Source of the DNA: Rhodocyclales bacterium
GTDB lineage: Bacteria > Pseudomonadota > Gammaproteobacteria > Burkholderiales > Rhodocyclaceae
NCBI GenBank assembly: GCA_016214175.1
Contig: JACRPB010000124.1
Location: forward strand, 1-37,183
Direction of reading: 5' to 3'
Length of the DNA: 37,183 nucleotides
Shown here: positions 1 to 9,700 of the stretch, in pieces
Layout: each line of letters begins with the position of its first letter
How positions within the stretch are numbered: the first letter of the stretch is position 1
Program-made: the position numbers and the translations under genes
The notes under the pieces: model-generated
The model's database searches: none
The model's input: only the letters and a program-made list of their open reading frames with translations
Told to the model about the DNA's origin: nothing

Positions 1-424
1 CCTCCTGGTTGGTCTCGGCGAAGATCTGCAGCCAGCCGGCGTCACGCTGCGAAAGCGCATCGGAATGATCGTTCCAGATGTTGATCGGCGCGCCGATGGC
101 GCGATTGGCAACGGTCATGACGATGGGCAAGCCGAGGCCGGACGCGTTGTACACCGCCTCGGCCATGAACAGCAAGCCTTGCGACGCGGTCGCGGTGTAG
201 GTGCGCGCGCCGGCCGCCGACGAGCCGATGGCGACGCTCATCGCCGCGAACTCGGACTCGACGTTGATGAATTCGCAATTCTTCAAGTCGCCGCTTTTCA
301 CCATTTCGCCGAGGCCTTCGACGATGTGGGTCTGCGGCGAAATCGGGTAGGCGCAAATCACTTCCGGCCGGCACAGCGCGACGGCTTCGGCGACGGCGTG
401 GGAACCTTCGCATTGCTTAAGCAT
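1..424 (-). CDS. porA: 2-oxoacid (pyruvate):ferredoxin oxidoreductase alpha subunit, N-terminal part, truncated by window edge
   Basis: Reverse-strand reading from ATG at 424 gives [141 protein letters not shown], the classic POR alpha N-terminus. It is open at the window edge, so it is absent from the ORF track. Confidence 0.93.
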   Translation of the reverse strand, partial: MLKQCEGSHAVAEAVALCRPEVICAYPISPQTHIVEGLGEMVKSGDLKNCEFINVESEFAAMSVAIGSSAAGARTYTATASQGLLFMAEAVYNASGLGLPIVMTVANRAIGAPINIWNDHSDALSQRDAGWLQIFAETNQE

Positions 425-1079
425 GATCGTGTCCTCCGAAGGGCCGCCCCGAGGGGACACCGCCCCCCGTGGGGGCAGCGAGCGAAGCGAGCGTGGGGGC
501 CAATTTTCCGGCCTCCTCGATCTCACGCATGACGTTGTTGTAGGCGGCGGTGGCGGCGGCGATGTTGCCGGCCGCGACCTTCCCCGCGAACTTGTCGTTG
601 ATGGCCTTGATCACCGATTCGAGTTTCAGCAGTTGCGAGATGGCGGCAAAGCCGCCGAGCAAGGGCACGTTGGGTACCGGCCGGCCGACGCACTTGATGC
701 TGATGTCGGTGGCCGACACCGTGCACAGGCGTTCCGGGCGATGGTTCCTGAGAAAGTCGCCGAGACCCAGCTCCTCGAAGCTCTTGTTGGTATTGATGAG
801 AACGTAGCCGTCGGGCTTGAGACCGGCGAAGACGTCGACCTGATGCAGCAGCGTCGGGTCCTGGATGATCAGCGCGTCGGGCGCCATGATCGGCTCGCGC
901 AAGCGTATCTCCTTGTCGGCGATGCGGCAGAAGGCGACCACCGGCGCGCCGGTGCGCTCGGAACCGAAGCTCGGAAAGGCCTGGGCGTGGCGCCCTTCCT
1001 CGAAGGCGGCGATGGACAGCATTTCGGCGGCGGTTACGACGCCCTGTCCTCCGCGGCCGTGGATGCGGACTTGGAACAT
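417..1079 (-). CDS. porG: 2-oxoacid (pyruvate):ferredoxin oxidoreductase gamma subunit
   Basis: [53 protein letters not shown] is the POR gamma signature. The start is placed at 1079 rather than the longer ORF start. The stop overlaps the alpha subunit ATG. Confidence 0.92.
   Translation of the reverse strand: MFQVRIHGRGGQGVVTAAEMLSIAAFEEGRHAQAFPSFGSERTGAPVVAFCRIADKEIRLREPIMAPDALIIQDPTLLHQVDVFAGLKPDGYVLINTNKSFEELGLGDFLRNHRPERLCTVSATDISIKCVGRPVPNVPLLGGFAAISQLLKLESVIKAINDKFAGKVAAGNIAAATAAYNNVMREIEEAGKLAPTLASLAAPTGGGVPSGRPFGGHDHA
436..500. repeat. GC-rich palindromic intergenic-type repeat (CCCCCACGCTCGCTTCGCTCGCTGCCCCCACGGGGGGCGG...)
   Basis: gggccgccccgaggggacaccgccccccgtgggggcagcgagcgaagcgagcgtgggggc has several internal inverted repeats. 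I recall similar elements as dispersed intergenic repeats in betaproteobacteria (not checked). It lies inside the 3' end of the gamma subunit ORF. Confidence 0.6.
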
Positions 1080-1321
1080 TTGCCTTCTCCTCCTGTAAGC
1101 CGATTCCCGCGCAACTCTACTCCGAGCGCGCGGGGCAGTCATCAGGGTTTTCCCCAATCCTGTCGCGGAGTCGTCACAAGACGGTCATGAGTAGTGCCAC
1201 TGCCGACAAGGGCATTGCGGTAATCCGATATTACTTTCGGCGGGAGCACCGCCTATTCTGCGAGTCTGGCATCCGGTCTGCCCGACGAAAATCCAATAAT
1301 CCGGAGCCCAAGGAGACAACC

Positions 1322-3349
1322 ATGCCCGTCCTGTTCGCGCCTGCCGTGGCGCTGATGAAGAATCTCAAGTATCCCTACAAGTTCGCACTGATCGGCCTGG
1401 TCGCCGCCGTGGCCGTCGGTTTCCTGCTGATCGGCATGCTCGCGAACCTGAAGGGGGCGATCGACCTGGGCGAACGCGAAATCGGCGGCATCCGGATCAT
1501 CAAGCCGACGCTGCATCTCGTGCGCGCCTTGCAGCAGCATCGCATGCTGACCTCGGGCGCGCTGACCGGCCTCGAAGAGCTCAAGACCAAGGCGCCGGCC
1601 AAGGCGGCCGAAATCGACCAGGCGATCGCCGCCGTCGACGCCGCGCTGGCCGCGCACGGCAAGGCTTTCGGCGTCGGCGGCGAATGGACCGGCATCAAGA
1701 AGGAGTGGACCGACCTCGCCGGCGAGTGGGCCGACCTGACGCCGCCGGCGAACATCAGCGCCCACAACGCCCTGATCGAGCATGTGCTGCAAGTGAACGC
1801 GGCGGTAAACGACGCCAGCGGCCTCGTCGTCGATCCGGCGCTCGATTCCTACTATCTGGTCAGCACCGCCGTCACCACCCTGCCCGACCTGCTCGAACGC
1901 GTCGGCAAGCTGGGCGCCGCCGGCATGAGCGTGCTCTCGCGCAAACTCGTCACCGACGACCAGCGCTTCGGCTTCACCCGCGACCTCGGCAACCTCGACA
2001 AACTGAAGGCGGATGTGCTCACCGGCCTGGATCGCTCGGGCAAGTACAACGCCGCCATCAAGCCCAAGCTCGACGACTTCCACCAGAAGTTCGGCGCCCG
2101 CGTCGGCGAAATCATTTACGTCGTCGAATACGAAATCGCCACCGGACGCCTTAACTCGACGCCCGCCTACTTTTTCGGCAAGGCCGCCGATGCCATCGAC
2201 AGCGGCTATGCCGAACTCGGCGCCACCCTGTTCCCGACCGTCGAAACGCTGATCGGCGACCGCATCGCGCACAACCAGGCTCTGCTCGCGCTCGACCTCG
2301 GCATCGCCGTCGCCCTGCTGCTCGCCTTCGCCTATCTGTCGATCGGCTTCTACCTTTCCATCATCGACGGCGTGCGCCACTTGTCGACCGGCGCGCAACG
2401 CATCGCCGCCGGCGACCTCACCGCACGCGTGCCGATCGAGACCAAGGACGAACTGGCGCAGGTCGGCGCCGGCTTCAACACCATGGCCACGGAACTGGGA
2501 TCCCTGATCGGAAAGATCCAGGCCAGCGCCGGCAACGTCACCGCAGCGGCAACGCGGCTGGCGCAGTCGTCGGCGCATATCCAGGAAAGTTCGCAGCGGC
2601 AGAGCGAATCGGCCGCAGCAATGGCGGCCAGCGTCGAGCAGACCACGGTCGGCATCGGCCAGATCGCCGACTTCGCCCACGAGGCGCAAGCGATTTCGAG
2701 CGAATCCGGTGCGCTGTCCGAAGAGGGCGGCGTGATCGTGCAGAACACCGTCGCCGAAATGAAGCAGATCGCCGAAACCGTGCGCAGCTCGGCCGGACTC
2801 ATCGAGAAACTCGGTCACCAGTCGGAGAGCATCTCGGCCATCGTCAACGTCATCAAGGACATCGCCGACCAGACCAATCTGCTCGCGCTCAACGCCGCCA
2901 TCGAGGCGGCGCGCGCCGGCGACCAGGGCCGCGGCTTCGCCGTCGTCGCCGACGAAGTGAGAAAACTCGCCGAGCGCACCACCAACTCGACCAAGGACAT
3001 TTCGACCATGATCGCCGCCATCCAGGACGGCACCCACCAGGCCGTCAGCAGCATGCAGGCCGGGGTCGACAGCGTCAGCCAGGGCGTCGTCCTCGCCCAG
3101 CGCGCCGGCGAGGCCATGGAAAAAATCAAGGCCGGCACCGCCCGCGTCGTACGGTCGGTGAACGACATCTCCTACGCCCTCAAGGAACAGAGCGCGGCCA
3201 GCAACGAAATCGCCCGCAACGTCGAGCGCATCGCCCAGATGGCCGACGAGAACAGCGCCGACGTCGCCAGCTCGACCGCCACCGCGCGCGAACTCGAAAC
3301 CCTGGCGACCGTCTTGCAGGACGAGGCGCGGCACTACCGCGTGCGCTGA
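1322..3349 (+). CDS. methyl-accepting chemotaxis protein (TM - helical periplasmic sensor - TM - HAMP - MCP signalling domain)
   Basis: AAGGAGACAACC-ATG at 1322. HAMP region [33 protein letters not shown] and signalling hairpin [40 protein letters not shown]. Confidence 0.95.
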   Translation: MPVLFAPAVALMKNLKYPYKFALIGLVAAVAVGFLLIGMLANLKGAIDLGEREIGGIRIIKPTLHLVRALQQHRMLTSGALTGLEELKTKAPAKAAEIDQAIAAVDAALAAHGKAFGVGGEWTGIKKEWTDLAGEWADLTPPANISAHNALIEHVLQVNAAVNDASGLVVDPALDSYYLVSTAVTTLPDLLERVGKLGAAGMSVLSRKLVTDDQRFGFTRDLGNLDKLKADVLTGLDRSGKYNAAIKPKLDDFHQKFGARVGEIIYVVEYEIATGRLNSTPAYFFGKAADAIDSGYAELGATLFPTVETLIGDRIAHNQALLALDLGIAVALLLAFAYLSIGFYLSIIDGVRHLSTGAQRIAAGDLTARVPIETKDELAQVGAGFNTMATELGSLIGKIQASAGNVTAAATRLAQSSAHIQESSQRQSESAAAMAASVEQTTVGIGQIADFAHEAQAISSESGALSEEGGVIVQNTVAEMKQIAETVRSSAGLIEKLGHQSESISAIVNVIKDIADQTNLLALNAAIEAARAGDQGRGFAVVADEVRKLAERTTNSTKDISTMIAAIQDGTHQAVSSMQAGVDSVSQGVVLAQRAGEAMEKIKAGTARVVRSVNDISYALKEQSAASNEIARNVERIAQMADENSADVASSTATARELETLATVLQDEARHYRVR

Positions 3350-3350
3350 C

Positions 3351-3713
3351 TCACTGCGCCAGCGCGTAGGCGGCCATCGCCGCAATCACCTCCGGCACCG
3401 TGCCGACGGCTTCGGCCAGTTCGATTTCGAGGCCCGCATGCCGCTCCATGGCCGCGGCAGCGCGCTCGGGCAAATCCTTCAACACGTGCTTGCCCGGCGC
3501 GAAGAAGATCGGCACGACGCGAATGCGGCGCGCACCCCGGGCCTGCAGCGCCGCGATGGCGTCTTCCAGCGTCGGCTGCGACAGCTCCAGAAAACCGATT
3601 TCCACTTGCGCTTGCGGATCGCTGGCCAGCATGGCGGCGCGGATGCGCCGGAAGGGCTCGGCATATTCGGCGTTGCGGGCGCCGTGGCCGAAGAGAACGA
3701 TGGCGGGATTCAT
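3351..3713 (-). CDS. cbiX: CbiX-type sirohydrochlorin cobaltochelatase/ferrochelatase (single domain)
   Basis: MNPAIVLFGHGARNAEYAEPFRRIRAAM...RIRVVPIFFAPGKHVLKDLPE, with both metal-binding His contexts (HGAR, GKHV). ATGA overlap with the upstream MFS gene. Confidence 0.88.
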   Translation of the reverse strand: MNPAIVLFGHGARNAEYAEPFRRIRAAMLASDPQAQVEIGFLELSQPTLEDAIAALQARGARRIRVVPIFFAPGKHVLKDLPERAAAAMERHAGLEIELAEAVGTVPEVIAAMAAYALAQ

Positions 3714-4954
3714 GGCACGGGTTTCCAGATGTTGCGGCAACCGGTTTCCTTGACGAACAGGGCGGCGACCCAGCCCAGTATCGCGGCGCCGGCCAGCAGT
3801 TGCAAGCCCGCGGCGTAATCGGCGGCGGCGTAAATGCGGACGCCGTCTTGCAGCCGGCCGTCCCAGTGGCGTTCCATCACCCAGCCGACCAGCGGCTGCA
3901 AGATGGCCGGGCCGAGGAAGACGCCGACGTTGACGACGCTGGTGGCCATGCCGGCGAGCGGCGGCGGATTGACTTCCTTCGCCGCCGCCCAAGACAGCGT
4001 GAAGCCCGCCGTCACCAGTCCCATCGCACCGCACAGCGCGAAGGTCGCGGCCAGCGGCAAGGCGTCGACGGCGAGCCAGACCAGCCAGCCCAGCACATGC
4101 ACGCCCGACACCGCCAGCATCACCGGCTTGCGGCGGCCGATGGCGTCGGAAAGGCGGCCCCAGACCAGGCAGCCGAGGGCGAAACCGAGAAAGTAGACGC
4201 TGACGTGGGTCGAGGCCGTGTTGCGGCTCATGCCGTGGACCTGGGTCAGGTAGGGCACGGCCCAGAGGCCGGCGAAACCGAAGAAGGCGCCGGCCAGCCC
4301 CGTGTTCATGAAGAAGCCGGGCCAGGTGCTGCGGTTTTTCAGCACGCCGATCAGGCCGCCCAGCCAGGCGGTGCGATCGACCTTGCCGGCCGGCGTCTCG
4401 GCCACCCAGACGCGGCTGCCGAGGGCGATGGCGAAGGAAAGCACGCCGACGACGACGAACACCGCGCGCCAGCCCGCCGCCTGCGCCGCCCAGGCCAGCG
4501 GCGCGCCGGCGAGGATGGAGCCGAAATTGCCGATCAGCATCGAGAAGCCGACCAGGGTGGCAAAGCGGCCTTCCTCGAAGCCGGTGGCGATGAGCTTGAG
4601 CATGGCGATGAAAGTCACCGAGACGCCGAGCCCGACCAGGGTCCGGCCGGCGAAAGCCAGCTCGAAACTCGGCGCGAGGCCGAACAGCAGGCTGCCGCCG
4701 CCCGCCACGAGCCCGCCCCAGACCAGCAGCCGGCGCGGCCCGAGGGTGTCGGCGAGAACGCCGGTGGGCACCTGCATCAGCGTGTAGATGTAGAAGTAGG
4801 TCGCCGCCAGGGAACCGAGCTGGGCGCCGCCGATGGCGAAGCTCGCTTGCAGGTCGCCGGCGATCGCGGCCGGCGCGACGCGATGGAAGAACGACAGCAG
4901 ATAGGCGGCGATCGCCAGGGTGAGGCCGAGCACGGCCGCGCGCTTGCCCTTCAA
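3710..4954 (-). CDS. MFS transporter
   Basis: 12-TM-like protein from LKGKRAAVLGLTLAIAAYLLSFFHRVAPAAIAGDL. TTG start at 4954 preceded by GGAGGAAAGACC. The longer ORF-track start (6235) reads antisense to the glycerate kinase. Confidence 0.87.
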   Translation of the reverse strand: MKGKRAAVLGLTLAIAAYLLSFFHRVAPAAIAGDLQASFAIGGAQLGSLAATYFYIYTLMQVPTGVLADTLGPRRLLVWGGLVAGGGSLLFGLAPSFELAFAGRTLVGLGVSVTFIAMLKLIATGFEEGRFATLVGFSMLIGNFGSILAGAPLAWAAQAAGWRAVFVVVGVLSFAIALGSRVWVAETPAGKVDRTAWLGGLIGVLKNRSTWPGFFMNTGLAGAFFGFAGLWAVPYLTQVHGMSRNTASTHVSVYFLGFALGCLVWGRLSDAIGRRKPVMLAVSGVHVLGWLVWLAVDALPLAATFALCGAMGLVTAGFTLSWAAAKEVNPPPLAGMATSVVNVGVFLGPAILQPLVGWVMERHWDGRLQDGVRIYAAADYAAGLQLLAGAAILGWVAALFVKETGCRNIWKPVP

Positions 4955-5025
4955 GGTCTTTCCTCCGGTTTCCGCGCGAGGACGGCGGAATAGTCGTTTT
5001 CGGCCGCCATCATAACAGGCGGCTT

Positions 5026-6330
5026 TCAGCCCTCCGCCGCCGCCGCGGTGATCAGGATGGCGCGGAAATCGTTGACGTTGGTCAGCGTCGGCCCGGTCAC
5101 GACGGCGTCGCCGAGCGCGCCGAAAAAGCCGTGGCCGTCGTTTTGCGCCAGGCTCTCCTGGGGGCGCAGGCCCAGCGCCCACGCCCGCGCCAGCGTGTCC
5201 GGCGCCAGCACCGCGCCGGCGATTTCCTCCAGGCCGTCGACGCCGTCGGTGTCGCCGGCGATGGCATGGACGCCGGGCAGGCCGTCGAGGGCGATGCCCA
5301 GCGCCAGCAGGAATTCGACGTTGCGGCCGCCGCGGCCGTTGCCGCGCACCGTCACCGTCGATTCGCCGCCCGAGAGCAGCACGCAGGGCGCGCCGAAAGG
5401 CTGGCCGTGGCGCGCCACCTGGCGGGCGATGCCGGCCAGCGTCTTGCCCATGTCGCGCGCCTCGCCTTCGAGGCTGTCGCCAAGGATGTGGGCAGCGATG
5501 CCGGCGTCGCGGGCGACCGCCGCCGCCGCTTCGAGCGCCGCTTGCGGCCGCGCCACGATGCGGGTTTCGGCCCGTGCCAGGCGCGCATCGCCGGGCTTGA
5601 CGCTCTCGCCGGCGCCGCTTGCGAGCAGATCCCGCACCGGCGGCGGCAGGTCGATGCCGTAGCGGGCGACGATCGCCAGCGCGTCGGCGCAGGTGGTGGG
5701 GTCGGCCACGGTCGGCCCCGAGGCGATGTCGACCGGATCGTCGCCCGGCACGTCCGAGATCAGCAGCGTCAGCACCCGCGCCGGATGGCAGGCTGCCGCC
5801 AGGCGCCCGCCCTTGAGCGCCGAGAGATGGCGACGCACGCAGTTGATTTCCGCAATGGTGGCGCCGCTCTTGAGGGGGGCACTGCTCACCGCCTGCTTGT
5901 CTTCGAGCGTCAGCCCCGGCGCCGGCGCGGCGAGCAGCGCCGAACCGCCGCCCGAGATCAGGCACAGCACGAGATCGTCGGCGCTCAGGCAGGAGACGAG
6001 GTCGCGCACGCGCCGCGCCGCCGCAATGCCGGCGGCATCGGGCAGCGGATGCGCCGCCTCGACGATCTCGATGCGAGCGCAGGGCACGCGGTAGCCGTAG
6101 CGCGTCACGACCAGGCCGCTCAGCGGACCGGGCCAGTGGTCCTCGACCGCGCGCGCCATCGCCGCCGACGCCTTGCCGGCACCGACGATGATCAGCCGCC
6201 CCGCCGGCGGCGCCGGCAAATGCGGCGGCACGCACAGCGCCGGCTGCGCCGCGGCGACGGCGGCGGCGAACAGTTGGCGCAGGAAGGCGGCGGCCGGAAC
6301 GGCTGAGGGGGCGCTGCGTTCGAGACTCAT
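5026..6330 (-). CDS. ttuD: glycerate 2-kinase, MOFRL family (often annotated hydroxypyruvate reductase TtuD)
   Basis: GRLIIVGAGKASAAMA, LISGGGSALLAAPAPGLTLEDKQAV, SGATIAEINCVRRHLSALKGGRLA, LLSGGESTVTVRGNGRGGRNVEFLL, GDTDGVDG. Confidence 0.92.
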   Translation of the reverse strand: MSLERSAPSAVPAAAFLRQLFAAAVAAAQPALCVPPHLPAPPAGRLIIVGAGKASAAMARAVEDHWPGPLSGLVVTRYGYRVPCARIEIVEAAHPLPDAAGIAAARRVRDLVSCLSADDLVLCLISGGGSALLAAPAPGLTLEDKQAVSSAPLKSGATIAEINCVRRHLSALKGGRLAAACHPARVLTLLISDVPGDDPVDIASGPTVADPTTCADALAIVARYGIDLPPPVRDLLASGAGESVKPGDARLARAETRIVARPQAALEAAAAVARDAGIAAHILGDSLEGEARDMGKTLAGIARQVARHGQPFGAPCVLLSGGESTVTVRGNGRGGRNVEFLLALGIALDGLPGVHAIAGDTDGVDGLEEIAGAVLAPDTLARAWALGLRPQESLAQNDGHGFFGALGDAVVTGPTLTNVNDFRAILITAAAAEG

Positions 6331-6444
6331 GACGGCCTTTCGGAATGCCGGCTTGCGGGGGTATCGCACAGTCTACCCGGATCGCATCCGGCCTCGACGC
6401 AGATTGGCGGCAGCAAACGCGGCCGGGCTGTTAGACTATTACTT

Positions 6445-8718
6445 ATGACTAATCCATTGCGCCTGCTGCTGCTGGAGGACAATCCCGACGACGCCCTGCT
6501 CAACCAGCAGGCGTTGCGCAAGGCCGGCATGGACTTCACCGCGCTGCGCGTCGATTCGCGCGCGGCCTTCGTCGCGGCCCTGGTGGACTTCAATCCCGAC
6601 ATCGTGCTCGCCGACTACAACCTGCCGACATTCGACGGCCTCGACGCCCTGGCGCTCGTGCGCCAGCATGCGCCAGACCTGCCGTACATCTTCGTTTCCG
6701 GCGTCATGGGCGAGGAGTTCGCAGTCGACAGCATCAAGCGGGGCGCCACCGATTACGTCCTCAAGGACCGGCTGGCAAGGCTGCCGGTCACCGTGCAACG
6801 TGCCCTGGAGGAAGCGAAGCTGCGCGCACAACGCCGCGAGGCGGAAAAGATCCTGCACGAACAATCGCTGTTCCAGGCCTCCTTGCTCGACAGCATTCCG
6901 GTGCCGGTCTTCTACAAGGATCGCGACGGGCGCTACCTCGGCTGCAACCGCGCCTACGAGGAACTGCTGGGCGTCACGCGCGCCGAAATCATCGGCAAGA
7001 CGGTCCGGGACCTGGCGCCGCCCGCGATCGCCGAAAAGTACCTCACCATGGACGAGGAACTGTTCGCGCATCCGGGCCGCCAAGTGTATGAATGGATCAT
7101 CTGCCGGCCGTCGGGCGAGAAGCGCAACGTGGTCTTCCACAAGGCGACCTTCCCGCACAGCGACGGCAGCATCGGCGGCCTGATCGGGGGCATGGTCGAC
7201 ATCACGGAGCTGAAACGGGCGGAAGCCGAATTGCGCATCGCCGCCACCGCCTTCGAAGCGCAGGAAGGCATGGTGATCACCGACGCCGCCAACGTCATCC
7301 TGCGCGTCAATCAGGCCTTTACCGAGATCACCGGCTACACCGCCGCCGAAGCGGTCGGCCGGACGCCGCAACTGCTGAAGTCCGGCTGTCACGACGCGGC
7401 CTTTTATGCCGCGATGTGGCACGCCATCCGCGATGCCGGAGCGTGGCAGGGCGAAATCTGGAATCGGCGCAAGAACGGCGAGGTGTATCCGGAATGGCTG
7501 ACCATCACCGCCGTCAAGGACGCCGGCGGTGCGGTCTCCCACTACGTCGGCACGCTGACCGACATCACGTCGCGCAAGTCGGCGGAGGAGGAGATCAAGA
7601 ACCTCGCCTTCTTCGATCCCCTCACCCACCTGCCCAATCGCCGGCTGCTGCTCGACCGCCTGCAGCAAGCGGTCGCCTCCAGTTGCCGCACCGGCAAGCT
7701 CGGCGCGCTGCTGTTCATCGACCTCGACAACTTCAAGACGCTGAACGACACGCTCGGCCACGACGTCGGCGACCTGCTGTTGCGACAAGTGGCGCAACGC
7801 CTCGCCGGCGGCATGCGCGAAGGCGACACCGTGGCCCGCCTCGGCGGCGACGAATTCGTCGTCATGCTCGAAGATCTCAGCGACAACGCCCAGGAGGCCG
7901 CCAACCAAACCACGGTCGTCGCCGAAAAAGTGCAGGCGACGCTGAACCAGCCTTATCAGGTCGCCGGCAACGAGCACTACAAGGAGTTCCTGCTCCACTA
8001 CCAGCCCCAGGTCGACGTCGCAGGCCGCATCACCGGCGTCGAAGCGCTGGTGCGCTGGCAGCATCCCGTGCGCGGGCTGCTGTTTCCCGCCGAATTCATC
8101 TGCCTTGCCGAGGAAACCGGCTTGATCCTGCCCCTGGGCCACTGGGTGCTGGAGACCGGCTGCGCCCAACTCGTCGCCTGGGCCGCGCAACCCGACACGG
8201 CGCACCTGACGCTGGCAGTCAATGTCAGCGCCCGGCAGTTTCACCGGCCGGATTTCGTCGCCCAGGTGCTGACGGTGATCGAGCGCAGCGGCGCCGATCC
8301 CTGCAAGCTCAAGCTGGAGCTGACCGAAAGCCTGCTGCTGGAGGACGTGGAAGACATCATCGCCAAAATGACGGCGCTGAAGGCCCACGGCATCGGCTTC
8401 GCCCTCGACGATTTCGGCACCGGCTACTCGTCGCTGTCCTATCTCAAGCGCCTGCCGCTGGACCAGATGAAAATCGACCGCTCATTCGTGCGCGACATCC
8501 TCACCGACAACAACGACGCGGCGATCGCGCGCACCATCGTCGCCCTCGCCCGCAGCATGGGCCTCGACGTCATCGCCGAAGGCGTGGAGACCGAGGCCCA
8601 GCGCGAGCTGCTGGCCGACCACAACTGCCACGCCTACCAGGGCTACCTGTTCAGCCAGCCGGTGCCGGCCGAACAGTTCGAGTCCTGGCTACCGGCCGCC
8701 GCCAGCCGTCCCAATTGA
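6445..8718 (+). CDS. response regulator with REC-PAS-PAS-(truncated GGDEF)-EAL domains
   Basis: REC: LLLEDNPDDALLNQ...DIVLADYNLP...YVLKDRL. Two PAS domains. GGDEF: DPLTHLPNRR...REGDTVARLGGDEFVVMLED. EAL: VEALVRWQHP...NVSARQF...LELTES...DDFGTGYSSLSYLKRLPLDQMKIDRSFV...AEGVET. The C-terminal part of GGDEF is missing (see findings). Confidence 0.93.
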   Translation: MTNPLRLLLLEDNPDDALLNQQALRKAGMDFTALRVDSRAAFVAALVDFNPDIVLADYNLPTFDGLDALALVRQHAPDLPYIFVSGVMGEEFAVDSIKRGATDYVLKDRLARLPVTVQRALEEAKLRAQRREAEKILHEQSLFQASLLDSIPVPVFYKDRDGRYLGCNRAYEELLGVTRAEIIGKTVRDLAPPAIAEKYLTMDEELFAHPGRQVYEWIICRPSGEKRNVVFHKATFPHSDGSIGGLIGGMVDITELKRAEAELRIAATAFEAQEGMVITDAANVILRVNQAFTEITGYTAAEAVGRTPQLLKSGCHDAAFYAAMWHAIRDAGAWQGEIWNRRKNGEVYPEWLTITAVKDAGGAVSHYVGTLTDITSRKSAEEEIKNLAFFDPLTHLPNRRLLLDRLQQAVASSCRTGKLGALLFIDLDNFKTLNDTLGHDVGDLLLRQVAQRLAGGMREGDTVARLGGDEFVVMLEDLSDNAQEAANQTTVVAEKVQATLNQPYQVAGNEHYKEFLLHYQPQVDVAGRITGVEALVRWQHPVRGLLFPAEFICLAEETGLILPLGHWVLETGCAQLVAWAAQPDTAHLTLAVNVSARQFHRPDFVAQVLTVIERSGADPCKLKLELTESLLLEDVEDIIAKMTALKAHGIGFALDDFGTGYSSLSYLKRLPLDQMKIDRSFVRDILTDNNDAAIARTIVALARSMGLDVIAEGVETEAQRELLADHNCHAYQGYLFSQPVPAEQFESWLPAAASRPN

Positions 8719-8728
8719 CGTTCCGCGA

Positions 8729-8750
8729 CCGGCCGCCGGCCGGCCGGCTT
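8729..8750. terminator. possible bidirectional terminator hairpin between convergent genes
   Basis: accggccgccggccggccggcttt: self-complementary GC run in the 32-bp gap between two convergent stop codons. There is only a very short T-tract. Confidence 0.3.
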
Positions 8751-9629
8751 TCACTTCATCGCGGCGAGCGCGGCGATGCGCTCTTCCATGCTCGGATGGG
8801 TCGAGAACAGCGACGACCAACTGCCTTGCCCGGCGATGCCGGCGCTCGCCATGTTCTGCGGCAGCGGCCCGGCGGCGACCCCGCTCAGGCGCTGCAGCGC
8901 GTTGATCATCGGCTGCGGCGTACCGAGCAGCCAGGCCGCGCCGGAGTCGGCACGGAACTCGCGCTGGCGCGAGAAGTACATGACGATGATGCTGGCAAGG
9001 ATGCCGAAGACGAGATCGCAGACGAACACCGTCACCATGTAGCCGATGCCGGGGCCGGAGGCCGCCTCGTCGTTCCGGCGCAGGAAGCTGTCGACGAAAT
9101 AGGCGACGACGCGGGCGATGAAGAAGACGAAGGTATTCACCACGCCCTGGATCAGCGTCAGCGTCACCATGTCGCCGTTGGCGATGTGGGCTATCTCGTG
9201 CGCCAGCACGGCTTCCGCTTCTTCCTTGCTCATGCTCTGCAACAGGCCGGTCGACACCGCCACCAGCGAATTGCTCTTGCTCGGGCCGGTGGCGAAGGCG
9301 TTCGGCTCGCCCTCGTAGATCGCCACCTCGGGCATCGGCAGACTGGCCTTCTGCGCCAGGCGGCGCACGGTTTCCACGAGCCAGAACTCGGTCGAGGTTT
9401 CCGGCGAAGCGATGACGCGGGCGCCGGTGGACCAGTTGGCCATGGCTTTCGACATCCACAGCGAAATGAAGGCGCCGCCGAAGCCCATGAGGCCGGCGAA
9501 AACCAGCAGCATGCCGAGATTCAGGCCGCCGGCGGTCAGGTAGCGGTTGACGCCGAGCAGGCTGGCGGCGATGCCCAGCACCAGCATCACGGCGAGGTTG
9601 GTCACGATCAAGAGAACGACACGTGTCAT
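8751..9629 (-). CDS. htpX: HtpX family M48 zinc metalloprotease
   Basis: HEIAH zinc motif, N-terminal TM pair, [54 protein letters not shown]. Confidence 0.95.
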   Translation of the reverse strand: MTRVVLLIVTNLAVMLVLGIAASLLGVNRYLTAGGLNLGMLLVFAGLMGFGGAFISLWMSKAMANWSTGARVIASPETSTEFWLVETVRRLAQKASLPMPEVAIYEGEPNAFATGPSKSNSLVAVSTGLLQSMSKEEAEAVLAHEIAHIANGDMVTLTLIQGVVNTFVFFIARVVAYFVDSFLRRNDEAASGPGIGYMVTVFVCDLVFGILASIIVMYFSRQREFRADSGAAWLLGTPQPMINALQRLSGVAAGPLPQNMASAGIAGQGSWSSLFSTHPSMEERIAALAAMK

Positions 9630-9662
9630 AGCATTACCTCCAAGTGGAACAGTGACACAAAA

Positions 9663-9700
9663 CGAATTACGAAGTTCGCGCCGAATTACGAAGTTCGCGC
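9663..9700. repeat. perfect 19-bp tandem duplication (cgaattacgaagttcgcgc x2)
   Basis: 9663-9681 and 9682-9700 are identical. The unit contains the stop codon and last codons of the DUF475 gene. Confidence 0.95.

Noticed and set aside
1253-3385. 710-aa minus-strand ORF opposite the chemoreceptor
   Set aside because: Antisense frame of a well-supported MCP gene.
3710-6235. 841-aa version of the MFS gene with a long N-terminal extension
   Set aside because: The extension is shifted-frame glycerate-kinase sequence; an SD-preceded TTG at 4954 starts a normal MFS protein.
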